Shown piece by piece: positions 13,901 to 26,459 of a stretch of DNA of 64,000 nucleotides. The notes beneath the pieces were generated by a model that saw only the letters and a list, made by a program, of their open reading frames with translations, searched no databases and was not told the origin of the DNA. How positions within the stretch are numbered: position 1 is the stretch's first letter; each line of letters starts with the position of its first letter. A program made the translations under genes and the position numbers. This DNA comes from Ricinus communis (taxonomy: Eukaryota; Streptophyta; Magnoliopsida; Malpighiales; Euphorbiaceae), in the NCBI RefSeq assembly GCF_019578655.1, contig NC_063258.1, positions 31,500,802 through 31,564,801 of the forward strand, in the 5' to 3' direction.

Positions 13901-16660
13901 TTACAAAGAAATTTTAATTCTCTAATTTTAAACTAGTTATAAATAAAAATTAAATTATACACCTTTTTAGGTCCCTTCTTAGAAATTTTACCTCCACATA
14001 GCAACAACCATATATTAAAGATTCAATATTAAAATAATTTAATATATGAATTTATTCTTTAACGTTATCCCCACATTATCTGAATCTAGTCTCCTTTTTC
14101 TTGTAAAAGAATCTAGATGATGGAAGTCCCTTAAATAGTAGTAAATTATAGAATTAAAATAGAATACGCAAGAATGAGATCCATGTTCAAGTATGAATTT
14201 GGTAAATAGATGCGCAATGTTTTCTAAGCACATCTGTTGTGAATGTGGGATTTCAGAGGAGGAGAAAGCCGAATTTGTTTTGGGTGTCAGCCATATCTCC
14301 AATGCTGGTGGTTGTAGCCGGCTGTCTTTTCGCCTATTTTGCTCATGCAGACAAACATGGAATTCCCATAGTAAGCATTTTTTTTTCCCACTTTTATTTT
14401 GTTTTTATTGAAATCAATAAAAAATTATCAAACTTATTTATAAATCTATATTTTATTTTATTTTATTAAAATAATTTAATTTAATACTTTATATTATTAA
14501 ATTGAATTTTAAAAAAAATGGATAAAATTTTTAAATAAATTTTATATTAATATACTAAATATTTTTTATAATTTATTTTTTCTGCGTATATTTTCTCTTT
14601 CAAATAAAAATAAAATTTGTTAATAAATTTTAACCAAATAAAGGAATATATTATAAATTTTCAAAAACGATAAAAGAAATTTGCTAACTTATAATAAGAA
14701 AACTATAGAAAGCAATTAACCCCTGCCCATAAGGTGGCTTCACCCTTACCACAAATGACTATATTAAACCGACTAATTCATTCATTTATATTACTAACGA
14801 CTATTTTATTTATTTCCCTTTATTTCTTCTCTCAGGTGGGTGATCTACGTAAAGGGTTAAATCCTCTATCCATCAAGTATTTGAACTTTGATTCTAAGTA
14901 TCTACCCCAGACTATAAAAGCTGGTCTCATCACTGGCCTTATTGCTTTAGCTGTAAGAAAATCGGTTCTGCATTCTTTCATAGATTTATGCATGAACTGT
15001 ATTATATTTTGTCTTGGGTTATTTACATTTTTACAAAATTATTGCAGGAGGGGATAGCTATTGGAAGGAGTTTTGCCATAATGAGAAATGAACAAGTTGA
15101 TGGTAACAAAGAGATGATAGCTTTTGGTTTCATGAATATTGTTGGCTCCTTCACTTCTTGCTACTTGACCACCGGTATGTGTATATTCATTACATATTCT
15201 TAATCTTTATTTTTAGGTAATCCAAAAGAAACAATTTAAAGGAAATCAGGGTCTCAGATAAATTCCTTTTCTTCTAATTTTTTGATTTGCAGGGCCATTC
15301 TCGAAATCTGCAGTGAATTTCAATTCAGGGTGCAGGACACAGATGGCTAATGTAGTAATGTCAATTTGCATGATGCTCACTCTGCTATTCCTGGCTCCTC
15401 TCTTTAGCTATACCCCTCTTGTTGCCCTATCAGCCATTATCATGTCAGCAATGTTTGGGCTCATAAATTATGAAGAGATTATTCACCTCTTCAAGGTTGA
15501 TAAATTCGATTTCCTTATTTGCTTGTCTTGCTTCCTTGGTGTTGCCTTCATAAGCATGGACTATGGTCTCATGATATCGGTAAGAAATCTTCTTATATCG
15601 TGATATCAGGACACGAACCCTCTGCTTGATTTGCATTACATTTATTTAAACTCATTTTTCTGTTATGTGTCAGATTGGGCTTGCTTTGGTGAGGTTATTT
15701 TTAAATGCAGCTAGGCCTGCTACTTGTAGGCTTGGTAAAATACCAGACTCAAATTTGTACCGTGACACAGAGCAATACCCTGGATTGACAAGGGTACCAG
15801 GAATCCTTGCCTTGCAAGTTGGTTCCCCTATCTACTTTGCCAATTCCAATTACCTACGGGAAAGGTAATCCTCAAATAAAAAGTAAATGTTAATTAATAA
15901 TATTCCAAAAGAATGGGAAATTTTTTATCTAAACTATCGTCGATATTGTTGAACTCCGAACGTAGGATTCTCCGATGGATTAAAGATGAAGAGGACATTT
16001 CAGATTCTAAGGGAGAACCTGTGGAGCATGTTTTACTAGATTTATCAGGTATAGTTACGTACGTACTTTCTGCTTGACAAATCATATGTGAATTAAACAA
16101 TTATTTTGAGGTAAATGTGTACTTAGAGAAAAACAAGATTATAATAATTCCTACATGGTCCTGCAGGTGTTACATCTATTGATATCACAGGGATTGAATC
16201 ATTAATCGAAACGCATAAAATTCTACAAGCAAGAGGGATTAAGGTATTTCCGCACCCTTTTTTTTTTTTTTTTTTTTTTTTTGCATATAAGCACACGTGC
16301 ATATATTAAAAACTCATAAATATAAGTAGAGTCTGCTAATTAATTAATTATGTTTATTGATCGATGCAGATGGCGATTATAAACCCTAGGCTCGACGTTA
16401 TGGAGAAAATGATTAAATCCCTCTTCACAGACAAAATCGGGAAGGAATCTGTATTTTTGTCAGTAGAAGATGCAGTAGAAGCAAGTTTATTTTCGCTTTC
16501 AACAGAAACGAAAGGACGCTTAGCGAATGTATCGCATGCAACAGAAACACAAGGATGCATGTCGGAACTTAAGATGCAAGATCTTACAACAGAACCCTTT
16601 AAGGCAATACAGGGGAATGATCGTTTTGGTAACGATGATGGTAATGCACGCCGTCCATGA
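10927..16660 (+). CDS. SULTR3;5: Group-3 sulfate transporter, SULTR3;5-like (12 exons, 682 aa)
   Basis: Exons placed by phase and GT-AG sites: 10927-11242, 11343-11550, 11674-11845, 12371-12436, 14257-14370, 14836-14952, 15048-15174, 15293-15579, 15674-15864, 15966-16048, 16167-16243, 16370-16660. Joined, they give 2049 bases, an unbroken 682-aa frame. The N-terminus (VNFATPRSFF, FFPDDPF) and FEWLPKYN resemble SULTR3;5. The SLC26/SulP signature PQGISYAKLANLPPIIGL is followed by about ten membrane helices. A C-terminal cytosolic STAS domain lies near residues 505-640, with DLSGVTSIDITG at about 558-569. SULTR3 proteins move sulfate across plasma or plastid membranes, and SULTR3;5 in Arabidopsis aids SULTR2;1 in root vasculature. 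About 40-50 residues after the STAS domain are low-complexity and longer than I expect for Arabidopsis. Intron 4 (1.8 kb) is unusually long. Subgroup assignment is by recognition, not phylogeny. Confidence 0.95.
12437..14256 (+). other. Large intron 4 of the sulfate transporter (1.8 kb)
   Basis: This GT-AG intron separates the exon ending FTRFL from the one beginning RRRKPNLFW. Most other introns of the gene are about 80-530 bases, so this one is clearly expanded. From about 13050 to 13990 it is extremely A/T-rich with short repeated words, suggesting decayed inserted sequence, but I could not define ends or a family. Confidence 0.7.
16258..16282. repeat. Poly-T run (25 T) in intron 11 of the sulfate transporter
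   Basis: Twenty-five consecutive T residues start 15 bases after the splice donor at 16244. This is a hypervariable homopolymer. It precedes the true acceptor (TCGATGCAG, ending 16369) by about 90 bases. Confidence 0.9.
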
Positions 16661-16989
16661 TGTCAATGTAATGGCTTTAGAATGTTTTATTGGTAGCGTT
16701 GGCTAAAATCCAGATTTTAGATTGATGCACTTTAGGTTAGCTTTTTTCTTGTACAAAAAGAAGGGTGAAAAATAAGGATTTCAACCAGCACTTGTAAATT
16801 ACTATTATTGATAATTTGCAATGAGCATGGACTATATGTGTTGTAAGATTGTGCCAAAGTTAAAGTGGCACAAAGGTTTGGAGAATAATGCTAGAAGAGC
16901 AATTAATTTTAGTTATTAAAGATGATTTTACAATCAGAAATTTAATGAAATAAAAGCAAGGGCATTTGCAATTTAGACTTGAGTTTTCA

Positions 16990-17236
16990 CTTCTGCAATA
17001 AATAAAATATTATTTTTTAATAAAAAATTTATCATTTTCATTCTAAATATAGAAATGGTTATTATTGTTTGTTGTATATGGCTTCTGCAATAAATGAAAT
17101 ATCAATTTTATTGTGAATATAGAGGATGATTATCATTGTTTGTTGTACATGCTTCTGCAACAAAAGAAATATTACTTTTAATAAATAGATTATCATTTTT
17201 ATTGTGAATATAGAGGATGATTATCATTATTTATTA
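16990..17236. repeat. Degenerate tandem repeat, three units of 70-92 bp
   Basis: Units begin CTTCTGCAA at 16990, 17082 and 17152. Each continues into a TTTTATTGTGAATATAGAGG-like segment, then GATTATCATTGTTTGTTGTA. Unit 2 lacks an internal stretch of about 20 bases that units 1 and 3 keep. The array lies about 330 bases downstream of the sulfate transporter stop codon, close to its expected 3' end. Confidence 0.8.
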
Positions 17237-18697
17237 TATCGTTTATGATCTATGAGAGTTTCTCATTAATTAAAAATAAAAATAAATAAATATTCTCAAA
17301 ACTATTATTAAATTTGTGTTATATTTTTTTCGTTAGTTGGCGTTTTTTAGTATTTTATATAAATTAAGAAAGTATTTAATAAATTTAATTATAAAAAATA
17401 ATTAAATAAAACTAAATTATCTTTCTATAAATATTATCAAAGTTTATTATATTTATTTTTATATAATGATAAAATAAAAAAAATTAATATTATATTGGAT
17501 ATATAAAAGATGAAAAATAATTAGAATGTTTTTAATTTAAAAAAAAATCAATTAGTATAAAATGGAGTATTGAGAGAGAGTGTATATATATATACAAACA
17601 CACGTACAGAGAAGAAAAGAATACAATTACCACTACAATGCAGTAGCTTAAAAGTGAATGCTAGCTATATATATATATATATAATTAATGTACAATAATT
17701 AGTTGAGTTGCTAAGAATAGCAGATTTAGTGTTTTCTTAGGATTGAGGAATCTCAGCAATAATCATTAATCCCATATTAACAGCCATGAATGACGTGGGA
17801 TTATATGGAGGAGATTGACTTTCACTATTCATGATGCATGGTTTGGTTAAAGCATCTGTCTGCTACAGACACATGAGCACCACGAAGTAGTTCTTTCGCA
17901 ACTTTGCTGTCGAACCAAAGTGATGATCATCAGCGGCAAGCAACAACATGTTTCATTCCACAATGGAACACGGAATCATAGCATTTGCATGGAAAAATGA
18001 CATCGAGTTCATGCAACAATTTCGACCTAATTTATTACTGGCTTTTGTTAACTATTTCTATCGAGTAGATTTTGTATAAATAAAAATATGAGATTTATAT
18101 GTTTAAATCACAATATCCTTAGAAGAAATGGGAGTGTAATTGAGCGAAGTTATAATTTATGAGTTATTTATTAACAATAATCAAGTTCTATCTATTTAAA
18201 TAATTTGATAAATCTAACTTGTAATATATAATTGATTTTTTAATAAAAAAAAGTTTACTTTACGTACTCTTAAAAAACTAATATATTAATATATAACTAA
18301 ATTAAGCTGAGCCAATTTAAATTAGAGATTGTAAAAAACTTAATTATAAATAATAAAATTCGGTTGAGTTAAAAATTGATTATTAAGACGGATTTTAGCT
18401 TTAGAAATATGTTTATTTTACTTTAATTAAATTTAAAATTTAAAATTAAGCTGAAACTTACGGGTTTTTATTCTATTTAAACAAATCAAAAAAAGGAAAA
18501 AGAAAATATTCATAAGTCAATGCAACGTTTAATCAATAAATTGATGTGAACTAGAACCGGAAAAGCAAACCATATCTTGTATGTTTATTATTAGATTTTA
18601 CAACTGTCCATCATAAAATTTGAACCGTCACTGATTAATATTTATATGAGATTTACGAGTTTAAACTTTTAATTTTAATGTTTCAGTGCTCTAAGGC

Positions 18698-18800
18698 AAA
18701 AGCCCAAACCTAAAACTAGCTACCAACTAAAGCCTATTGGGTTTGGTTATTGCAGACTTGGGCTCGGCCCAAGATACCTGATTCTCGTCTCTCACTCCGA
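18698..18800 (+). promoter_or_regulatory. Candidate promoter with site-II-like GCCCA/TGGGC motifs
   Basis: Several GCCCA/TGGGC-type words (AAGCCCAAA, TATTGGGTTT) lead to the palindrome CTTGGGC-TCG-GCCCAAG at 18755-18771. Site II elements of this kind are typical of plant promoters for growth and translation genes. The sequence that follows (18780-18860) is GC-richer and less repetitive than its surroundings, as a 5' leader would be. No coding gene follows, so the call is tentative. Confidence 0.35.
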
Positions 18801-20200
18801 CACAGCGTCACACTGACACTGTTTCTTCGCCCCGGGCAGGCAAACACCAGCAACGAACGATGATAATAATCCATTAGAACGCTGCATTTCATCCATCTTT
18901 ATGACTTCTTAAAATCAACCTCTTCTTTTTCCCCGCTTTTTCTAAATTTATTTATTTTATACCTAAAAAATAACAAGTCATTCGTAGTTCTTTTGGACAT
19001 GCTTGAACAAGGATCATCTTTTATTAATTTTCTAATCATAATGATTTTGATCTAATTAATTTATTTTAATTTTTTCTTGTTTTTGCAGCGTCTCAGGCTT
19101 AATATCAAGGTAATTCAAACAAATAGTTTTTTTCGTAATATGTGCTATGTATATATATATATATGCTGTAGCGGAGGCAGTCTCATCAGGTTTTAACAGT
19201 GTGAAACCTGTTGATGGATAAGATTGAGGATGCTTTAGAACTCCTTAATAACTATCAGATGCCATAAACAAGTCCTTAGTAAAACTCTAGTTCATGAGTC
19301 CAACTTTAATGAAAGAACAGTCCAGATCGATGATCCCTCGTGTCTTTTAACTAAATGATATAATTGTGTTTCTACTGATTGTCTTTTTACTCTACTCCCC
19401 AAGGGTGTCTGCACATACTAGTTTGAAGGTGCTCTTTGGGTTACCAAGAGATGGCTATTTCTTGCATAAAGTTTGATCTTTTAGATGAGATATTAAATTA
19501 TTTTGGCTTTTGGAGATTACTAGGGCCGATGGTTCTTTTTTCTTCCTTTTGGTTGGCTAGAGATGGATCTTGTTGTTCGGCTCACCAGATTTTGATATGC
19601 TCGAGGTCAGTAATTGTTTGTTGTTGAACCTTCACGGTATCTTTCAGATGTACCTAAGATATTGTACATACTGAAGAATAAATTTTATTGAACTTTGGCC
19701 CATGGGGCTCAGTTGGCCCACGTCTTACCAAAGAGCCCTTACTCCCTACGCTGAGCCTGTCTCCTAAATGGGACCTATAATTCATAGCATTAGCTAAATC
19801 TTATTCTTCCTTTAGTTTTGATTTTTGGACTTGCATAATATCTCACCCTCTTTCTTGTTAGGTGACCTGTACCATTTCCTAATTTATGTGTCCCTTGAGA
19901 AATGTTTCTTACTGGTTCTTGCAAGTTGTAAGTTGTAAGTTGTAAGTTGTAAGTTGTAAGTCTACCTATTCTCGTGAAACTTTACGCCTTTACAGATGCA
20001 AATGACTTCCAGAACAAAAGAACCTGGGCATCTTATACATATTTTACAAAGATATTGATCAGATTCTTCTTCCCTTTATGTTTTGTTTTATACCTTCCTC
20101 AGGTTGCAGTTAGATGGCCATAAAGCGTTGATCAAAGATAGACCCTTTATTTTCCAGCTGCCAGTGAGTTTGTAAGTTGAGGAAAATGTAAAATAAATCA
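18800..20200 (+). ncRNA. Possible spliced non-coding transcription unit
   Basis: This stretch is less A/T-biased than the flanks and shows plausible exon-like blocks with splice-site-like edges: TTTTTGCAG before 19090, with AAG followed by GTAATTC shortly after it, and CTCGAG followed by GTCAGTAATT near 19600. Only tiny reading frames occur, such as an 18-codon frame starting at about 19214. I could not identify snoRNA boxes or a miRNA hairpin. It is listed because composition and an upstream promoter-like region suggest transcription, which I cannot demonstrate. It could instead be the remnant of a gene. Confidence 0.2.
19923..19961. repeat. Heptamer microsatellite (AAGTTGT), about 5.6 copies
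   Basis: Five perfect tandem copies of AAGTTGT plus a partial sixth. The period is seven, but the unit is not the plant telomere repeat TTTAGGG or its complement. Confidence 0.95.
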
Positions 20201-23200
20201 CTTGACAACTTTCTTTTTTCACAACTAATCCTCCTAGATAATGTATAATCTTTGTGTGTTGTCTGGCATTAGAGCATGGGATTTAGTTTTTTTCTTGTTT
20301 ATTTTCCCATAATTGTTATGATATTAGTGATTAAAGAAAGCTCTAATCATTTGAGATTCCCTAATTAAGCATTATTCCTAGCAACGAACATTAGTATATT
20401 ATTATACTAGTATAGTTTCAATCATTTGGTTGATAGGGCTGCTTGAGTTAGGAATGGAGAACTGACCTGGAACATGAAATTCAGCTTTTTGGGTTACAAA
20501 GGTTTTGCTAAACAAGTGTTTAGAAGTAAACAAATCTATGTCGTGGTTAGTTTAAGATTATGTTTTTGTTCTCACATGCCGACAGTATTGCATGTATAAT
20601 ATTATTGCGGAAGTGGAAGAACTGTTCTTTGTATGCCTGTTCTAGCAGCATCCTATGACTTTCACGAGATAAAAAAAAAAACAAAGGCAGGCTTCTGTAA
20701 TAGTAAAAAAGAAAGCAGTCGGTGGCCTGTATATTCAATGTACAATGTTATGCGCCCTACACCATTCGCTTTGCTAAAGCATTTTCCATTAGTGGTATTA
20801 GCTTTGCTAAGCCTTGGAATGAAATTGACATGCAATTGGGTTATTAATTAACTGATGAATATCTGTCTTAATAAATAAAAAGTAAAGGGTTCAAATTTAG
20901 GTACCTTCTGTCCTTTTGGAATTTATAAACTTGTTGTGTGGTAAAAAATAAATGAAACAGATAGAAAATACTGCAATCTCCTTAGAATTTGATAGTACTA
21001 TGTTATCATTTTTACCAGAGCATCTTTATATGAGTTACCGAAGCATTTTGTAGCCACATTTGTTAGTATTTGGGTTGATTTGGGTCTTTATTTGTAGGTC
21101 TTTCATCTCCTGCAATTTGTCTATTTCAAATGGAATCTTGATTTCATATATAAAAAGAAAAAGAGAAAAATAATAAAGGTGAATTTCTCTGATTCTGTAA
21201 TACTTATACGAATTCCTTTTTTATGAGAGAAAGTATTGAAAAGTATTTGAGCAAGAAATTCTTTTAGTAGGAATCAAGAAAAACAGATTCTTTCAAGTTA
21301 TAAGCGAGGACCTGATGTCCAGGGTATACTCGAAAACCAGTCCCACTATCCAAAATTCGAACTTGATTTGATTTTAAATTTCACTGCCTTTAGGGTTAAA
21401 AAAGAAATTCACTTTTACATAAAACGAGGGTTGTCTTACAGAAAACCACTAAACATACCTACTCGATACATGGGGATTATATAATTAGAGAACTGGAAAA
21501 AAAAGAATAATAAATAAAAGAGACCCTGAACTCTTCTGATACTTGTCTTGGAACTGCATCAGTTTTCTTGATGCATCTCGGCATGCATTTGAAAAAAAAA
21601 AAAAAGGAAAAGAAAAAAACAGAGAAAGCTTGGAACTTGTTCCCTTATGCTGGAATGGTTGTCCTGTTCCTGTAGTGATCTCCAAGTTCTGCTATGCTTT
21701 GTATTGGTCCAAATTCTAGTCATTAAATGAATATTATAGCAACATTTCAAGTCTTGTAGTTTATGTAATTTTTCCCTTAGATTTTCTTTCCCTTTCTTAT
21801 TGTATTTTTAGAAAGTAAACTGGAGTAGTAGTGGGTTTAGTTACTCTTGTGGCATGCATTAGTTTGAGAAGTCATTATCAAAATTTGGCCTTAAGTTTTT
21901 GTTGGGACTTTGTGAAATTGTGTTATTAAGTACAAACTATAAAATGCTAAAGAGCTAAGTCATCACAATTTCTTTTCTCTGGCCATTAGGAGTAGAAACT
22001 TTTATAAAAAGAGGAGGCATCTTATCTTCATTTGGTACCAAGTTCTTGATAAGATGAGAAACCACCACATGGCATTAATCTAAAAGACAGTTGTATTTTT
22101 AGAGGACCACATTGGGTCTATTTCATCTCATCATTTGGTGCTCAATTGTTTTCTGCTAAATTAACAAAATCCTTACTTAAATTTTATTTTTTATTTTGAT
22201 GATTTTATTTTACCAAATTTCCTTGACAATGAGTGCATTAAATATTTACAACACTCAACTCTTTCATAACACAGGCAATGGTTTGTTGGCAGCATAGGCC
22301 CTTTATTTTCTGTAGGCCTACAGTTTGGTGGGTAGCAATATGTTTCTCCCCTTAACTCTTACCTAATGCAAGCCAAACATTTTAAGAAGCATAATTGAGT
22401 AATTAATTGCTTATTCCAACTATTTTATCCAATTTTAGCATTCATTTTCCACATTTAAAAAAGAAAAAATGACACTGTATTTATTTGCATGTCAATGTAA
22501 ATAAATATTAGTTAATTAGCCTCGACAAGGAATTCACTTGTACAACTGTAGAAAATGAGAATCTGAGTAACTAAAAATATAATAGAAGAAGCAGTCCTAC
22601 TATAGCAAATAACAACATAAAAACAATAATGCAACGAGCATCTTCATCAAAAAGTGTCCATGAATGTACAAGAGAATTTTAATTTTAAGTTAATTAGCAC
22701 TAGAAACTGGTAGAAAGTTTGAGTTTGAATTTTTTATTTATAAAAAATTGATGAGACTTTATTGTTTTTATATTAAGTGTAATATTTTATATATTAATCT
22801 CTTGAGTTTAATAATAAAATGATACCGCATGGAAATATTAATGTATTTGTAAGTACATTTTCTTTAATTGGAATGAAAAAAAGGAAAAAAAAGAAATGGG
22901 CTCTTTACGTAGAAAATTTATGTACCTCTACTGGTTAATACTAATCGACTCAACTAAAGTAACACCATTATAATAGTTCAAAGGTCTATGAAAAAACAGT
23001 GACATGAACGGACCTGCCATTGGCAAAAAGTGTGGACCTTCACTACAATGCTTGCTCATTTTATTTTCTTCGGATTCTCGATTCTCGTGCTCCAGGGACC
23101 CATCTATTAACATTTAACCCTAGTTACATTTTTCAATAAATTTAATTTACATTTGACAAAATATATATTATAATATTTATGCTGCCGACGGAATTTATAG

Positions 23201-25155
23201 CACAATAGAACTTGACATTAGTCCTAAATTCCTGGAATTACAATCCGTAATTTGCGTGGGTTTTTATTCTATTTATAATAATAATACAATTCTTTTTTTC
23301 TTTTCCTCTCCGTCCCTTTCCATTTTCGCTTTACCAACAGGCAGCAGGGGCTCTGTTTGCAGTTTACTTTCCACTATTCCGTTTCTTTATTTCACTGTTT
23401 ATTCTCTTTTCATTACTTATATTTTATACTAAAAAACTAGTTCTTTTTAGACTGTTTTAAAAATAAATATTAGAATATTAAACTTACCAAACTTAAAAGG
23501 AAATAATTGAACACACACTAATTTTTAAATTCTTAAATGGAAAATATTCAAATTATATAAATATGAAATAAATAAATTTTATCGAATACGATTTTCGGTT
23601 TTAGTGGGTTCGAAGGAACTTTCTCATTTTTTCAACCTAAATTTACGGAGATAATTAATAATATCAATACAATATTATTACATTATGTATTACGTTTTCT
23701 GTTCCTTTGTCAACTTTCAGCTTAAAAAATGAATGCATACATTAATAAAATTATTAAAGTCCCAGTGTGTTTATACCTTATATATATATATAATACAGTT
23801 GTGTCTCTTGGTAGAATGTGATTTTGATGGCCATGCTGGTGATGATGATATACACCAACATTCATGCTTTTTATTTTTTATTTTTCAGTATTTTATTACA
23901 TAAATAAATTTATGAATATTCAATTATATTATTTCCACTTGTAATAATAATTGATATAATTTTCATCAGTTATTTTAAAATATTAATTTGGTTACGAGAC
24001 AATGAATTTCTGATGTAATAGAAGTAACTTGCATATTATAAGTCACATACAATAATACATTGAAAATAAAAGGTTAATGAAAATTGTTGCTTGTTCCAAT
24101 TATATTCTTCTTTCATTTTTTATTTTTTTTTTACCCCTTCTCTTCTCTTTTCGGATAGGATTCTAACTCTTTTGATTTCATATTCCATTGAATAGCAAGA
24201 AAATTAAAAATAGAATAAATATATTTCTAAGTCCTTCAATTGTTTAATTTTATTTTGTTAAACTTCTTAATTATATTCTACTTTATTAAGTTTTTATAAT
24301 GTTTTTTACTATAATCAATCTAAAAAATATAAAAACTCAATTGAAAAAATAAAAATTTTAATTAATGTAAATTATAAATAAAAATTAAAAATACAGCAAA
24401 TAAAATACAATAAAAATTTGGAAATTTAGTAAAATAAAACAGAGAGTATATAATTAATTAGTTTTGGGGGAAAAAGAATCAATACAAGAAAGGCAAAAGG
24501 AAATGTAGTTGTAGAGAAAATCCAAGACGCGTGGAGTTGATGCAGATAATCATTAGCCTACGCACTTTTGTTGACTCTTATACATTGTCTTTTTACCAAA
24601 AACATACGTCTCTAATTATCTTCTAGCAACAATTAAAAATTTGGATTTTTATTTAATTTTAACATTGATAACCTAATTATTAAGATAATATCATGTTTAA
24701 TTAACATCTACAAATTTCATAATTCTTAACACATAAACTAACTAATTAAAAATATAACCTGTTCAAAGGATACGGTCATGTAATTCCAATAAAACACATT
24801 TGATTATTATATGTATTATTTCATATATTTCTTAAATATGTATAAGATTATATCAGAACTCTCAAAATATATACTAAATAAATAAAATTTTATAAATATC
24901 AATTAAAATAATAAATTTATGTAAATATTATGTAATATATATATATATTAATGTAAAGATTATTATACTTAATAGATGTAGGGTGGGGGTAGACTAGAGG
25001 GGTTCATTTGGTCTAAAAGTTTGTTGTTGGAAGGATTTGAAAGGCAAGCCGAGTATAGGGGCCAAAATGGGCCTTTGTCCGTCAATTTTATTTGATGAAT
25101 GAGTAAATACGGCGGTTGCGGCAGCCAAGAGAGAGAGGGTAAATGGTATGGCTCG

Positions 25156-25176
25156 GAATTAGGAATTAGGAATTAG
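25156..25176. repeat. Heptamer microsatellite (GAATTAG), three copies
   Basis: Three perfect tandem copies of GAATTAG, at the start of the promoter-like region that carries the ACGT motif cluster. Confidence 0.9.
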
Positions 25177-25256
25177 GAAAGAGTCCGTGTCTTGTTTGCC
25201 ACTCTTAGCATTTGGCGTCTAGAGTTGCTTAACAGCTGCATGAGGAAACTCGATTA

Positions 25257-25343
25257 TGACGTACCTCTTTTTATTTTCTTCTTATTGACACGTGTCCTCC
25301 TTGAGCTTCACAGCTGGCATTTGTCTTCGACATCTTACGTGGC
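25257..25343. promoter_or_regulatory. Cluster of ACGT-core (bZIP-type) motifs
   Basis: Three ACGT-core sites fall within 90 bases: TGACGT at 25257-25262, the perfect palindrome GACACGTGTC (G-box/ABRE type) at 25287-25296, and TACGTGGC (ABRE type) at 25336-25343. Such clusters are typical of stress- or ABA-responsive plant promoters bound by bZIP factors. The nearest recognised gene start is LRX, more than 6 kb away, so the target is unknown. Confidence 0.4.
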
Positions 25344-26149
25344 TCATCGGTCCCACACGCTCTAGCCGTATTATCCATTTCCATCTTTTGGATTTATACT
25401 TTGTACAACAAAAACAACCATATGTATCATTTGGTTTTTTTATTTTCTTATTTAGATTCTTCCCGCTACAACTTGATGTTTAAGAAAAACTGTTGTTTAG
25501 CATTTTGTGTTTAATTAAGGTTAAGCTTTTTTATTATTTTAAATTAGGGAAAATAACCAAAAAAGTTAAAATGGTTTTAGAATTAGTTTGCTAACACTTT
25601 ATAATAATTTTAGTTTAGTTACGGCACCTTGAAATGGTTATAAGAATAACAAAACCAATCATTTGCAAGTCATATACTTTAATTAACTAAGAAGGTCAAA
25701 ATCTAAATTCATTTAGTTTTAATGTAAAACGTAATTGTTTATGTTTTTCTAAATTAGAAGAAATTGTTCAATATTTTTTAATCAAAATATTGAATAATAT
25801 TTTAAGTGAAGAACACACTCAAAATAAGTTATCCTTGATGTATTTGATATATTTACTGAAAATAAATAAACCTCCTAATATTGTTAAAATTAATGGTAGA
25901 AGAGTGAAAACTAAATATGTATTAAAAAAGAAAAGAAAAATATGAATATAAATGCAATATAAAAAACAGAATATTTAAAGAAAGCAATGTCATTGACTAG
26001 AAAATAGGATGTCAATACTGTTACATCATTCCTAACAGAAAGCATAAGAATAACAAAGATTTGTTTTCTTTGCTTTTCTTTTTCCTTCTTTTGTCTTTTA
26101 ATTCTGTGGAATTTTAAATTAGTTAAAAAGCGAAAACGCGTTTAAAGCT

Positions 26150-26450
26150 AAACCTAGTTATAGCAAGTAAGCAAAGGCTTATTCCGGTGGAGGGCCATTT
26201 TCGTCCACAAATATAAGAGAAAAGCTCAAGAAATTGAGAACGTTGACGCGTACAGGAACGCGGTGCACCACACCAGAGTGGGACCCTCTTTTTTTTCAAA
26301 ACGCCGACGATCCAGCCGCGCGGAACGTGATGCATGGGCCCCTCAAAACACTTTGCTTGACGATGTCGTTTTCTCTCATTGGCGCTTTAGATGCTGAGGG
26401 ACCCATGCCTACCCTCTCTTCATACTCTATAAACTGAAACGGCACTTGCT
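26150..26450 (+). promoter_or_regulatory. GC-richer promoter-like island without an attached gene
   Basis: A sharply GC-richer block (CGTTGACGCGTAC, CAGCCGCGCGGAACG, ATGGGCCCC) is set in very A/T-rich DNA and ends with a TATA-like CTCTATAAACTG at about 26427-26438. The motif content resembles a plant core promoter, but the following 700 bases are almost pure A/T with no exon. It may be an orphaned promoter, a non-coding RNA promoter or the remnant of a lost gene. Confidence 0.3.
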
Positions 26451-26459
26451 GCTAAATTT

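Noticed and set aside
19923..19961. Interstitial telomere-like array
   Set aside because: The period is seven, but the unit AAGTTGT is not TTTAGGG or its complement.
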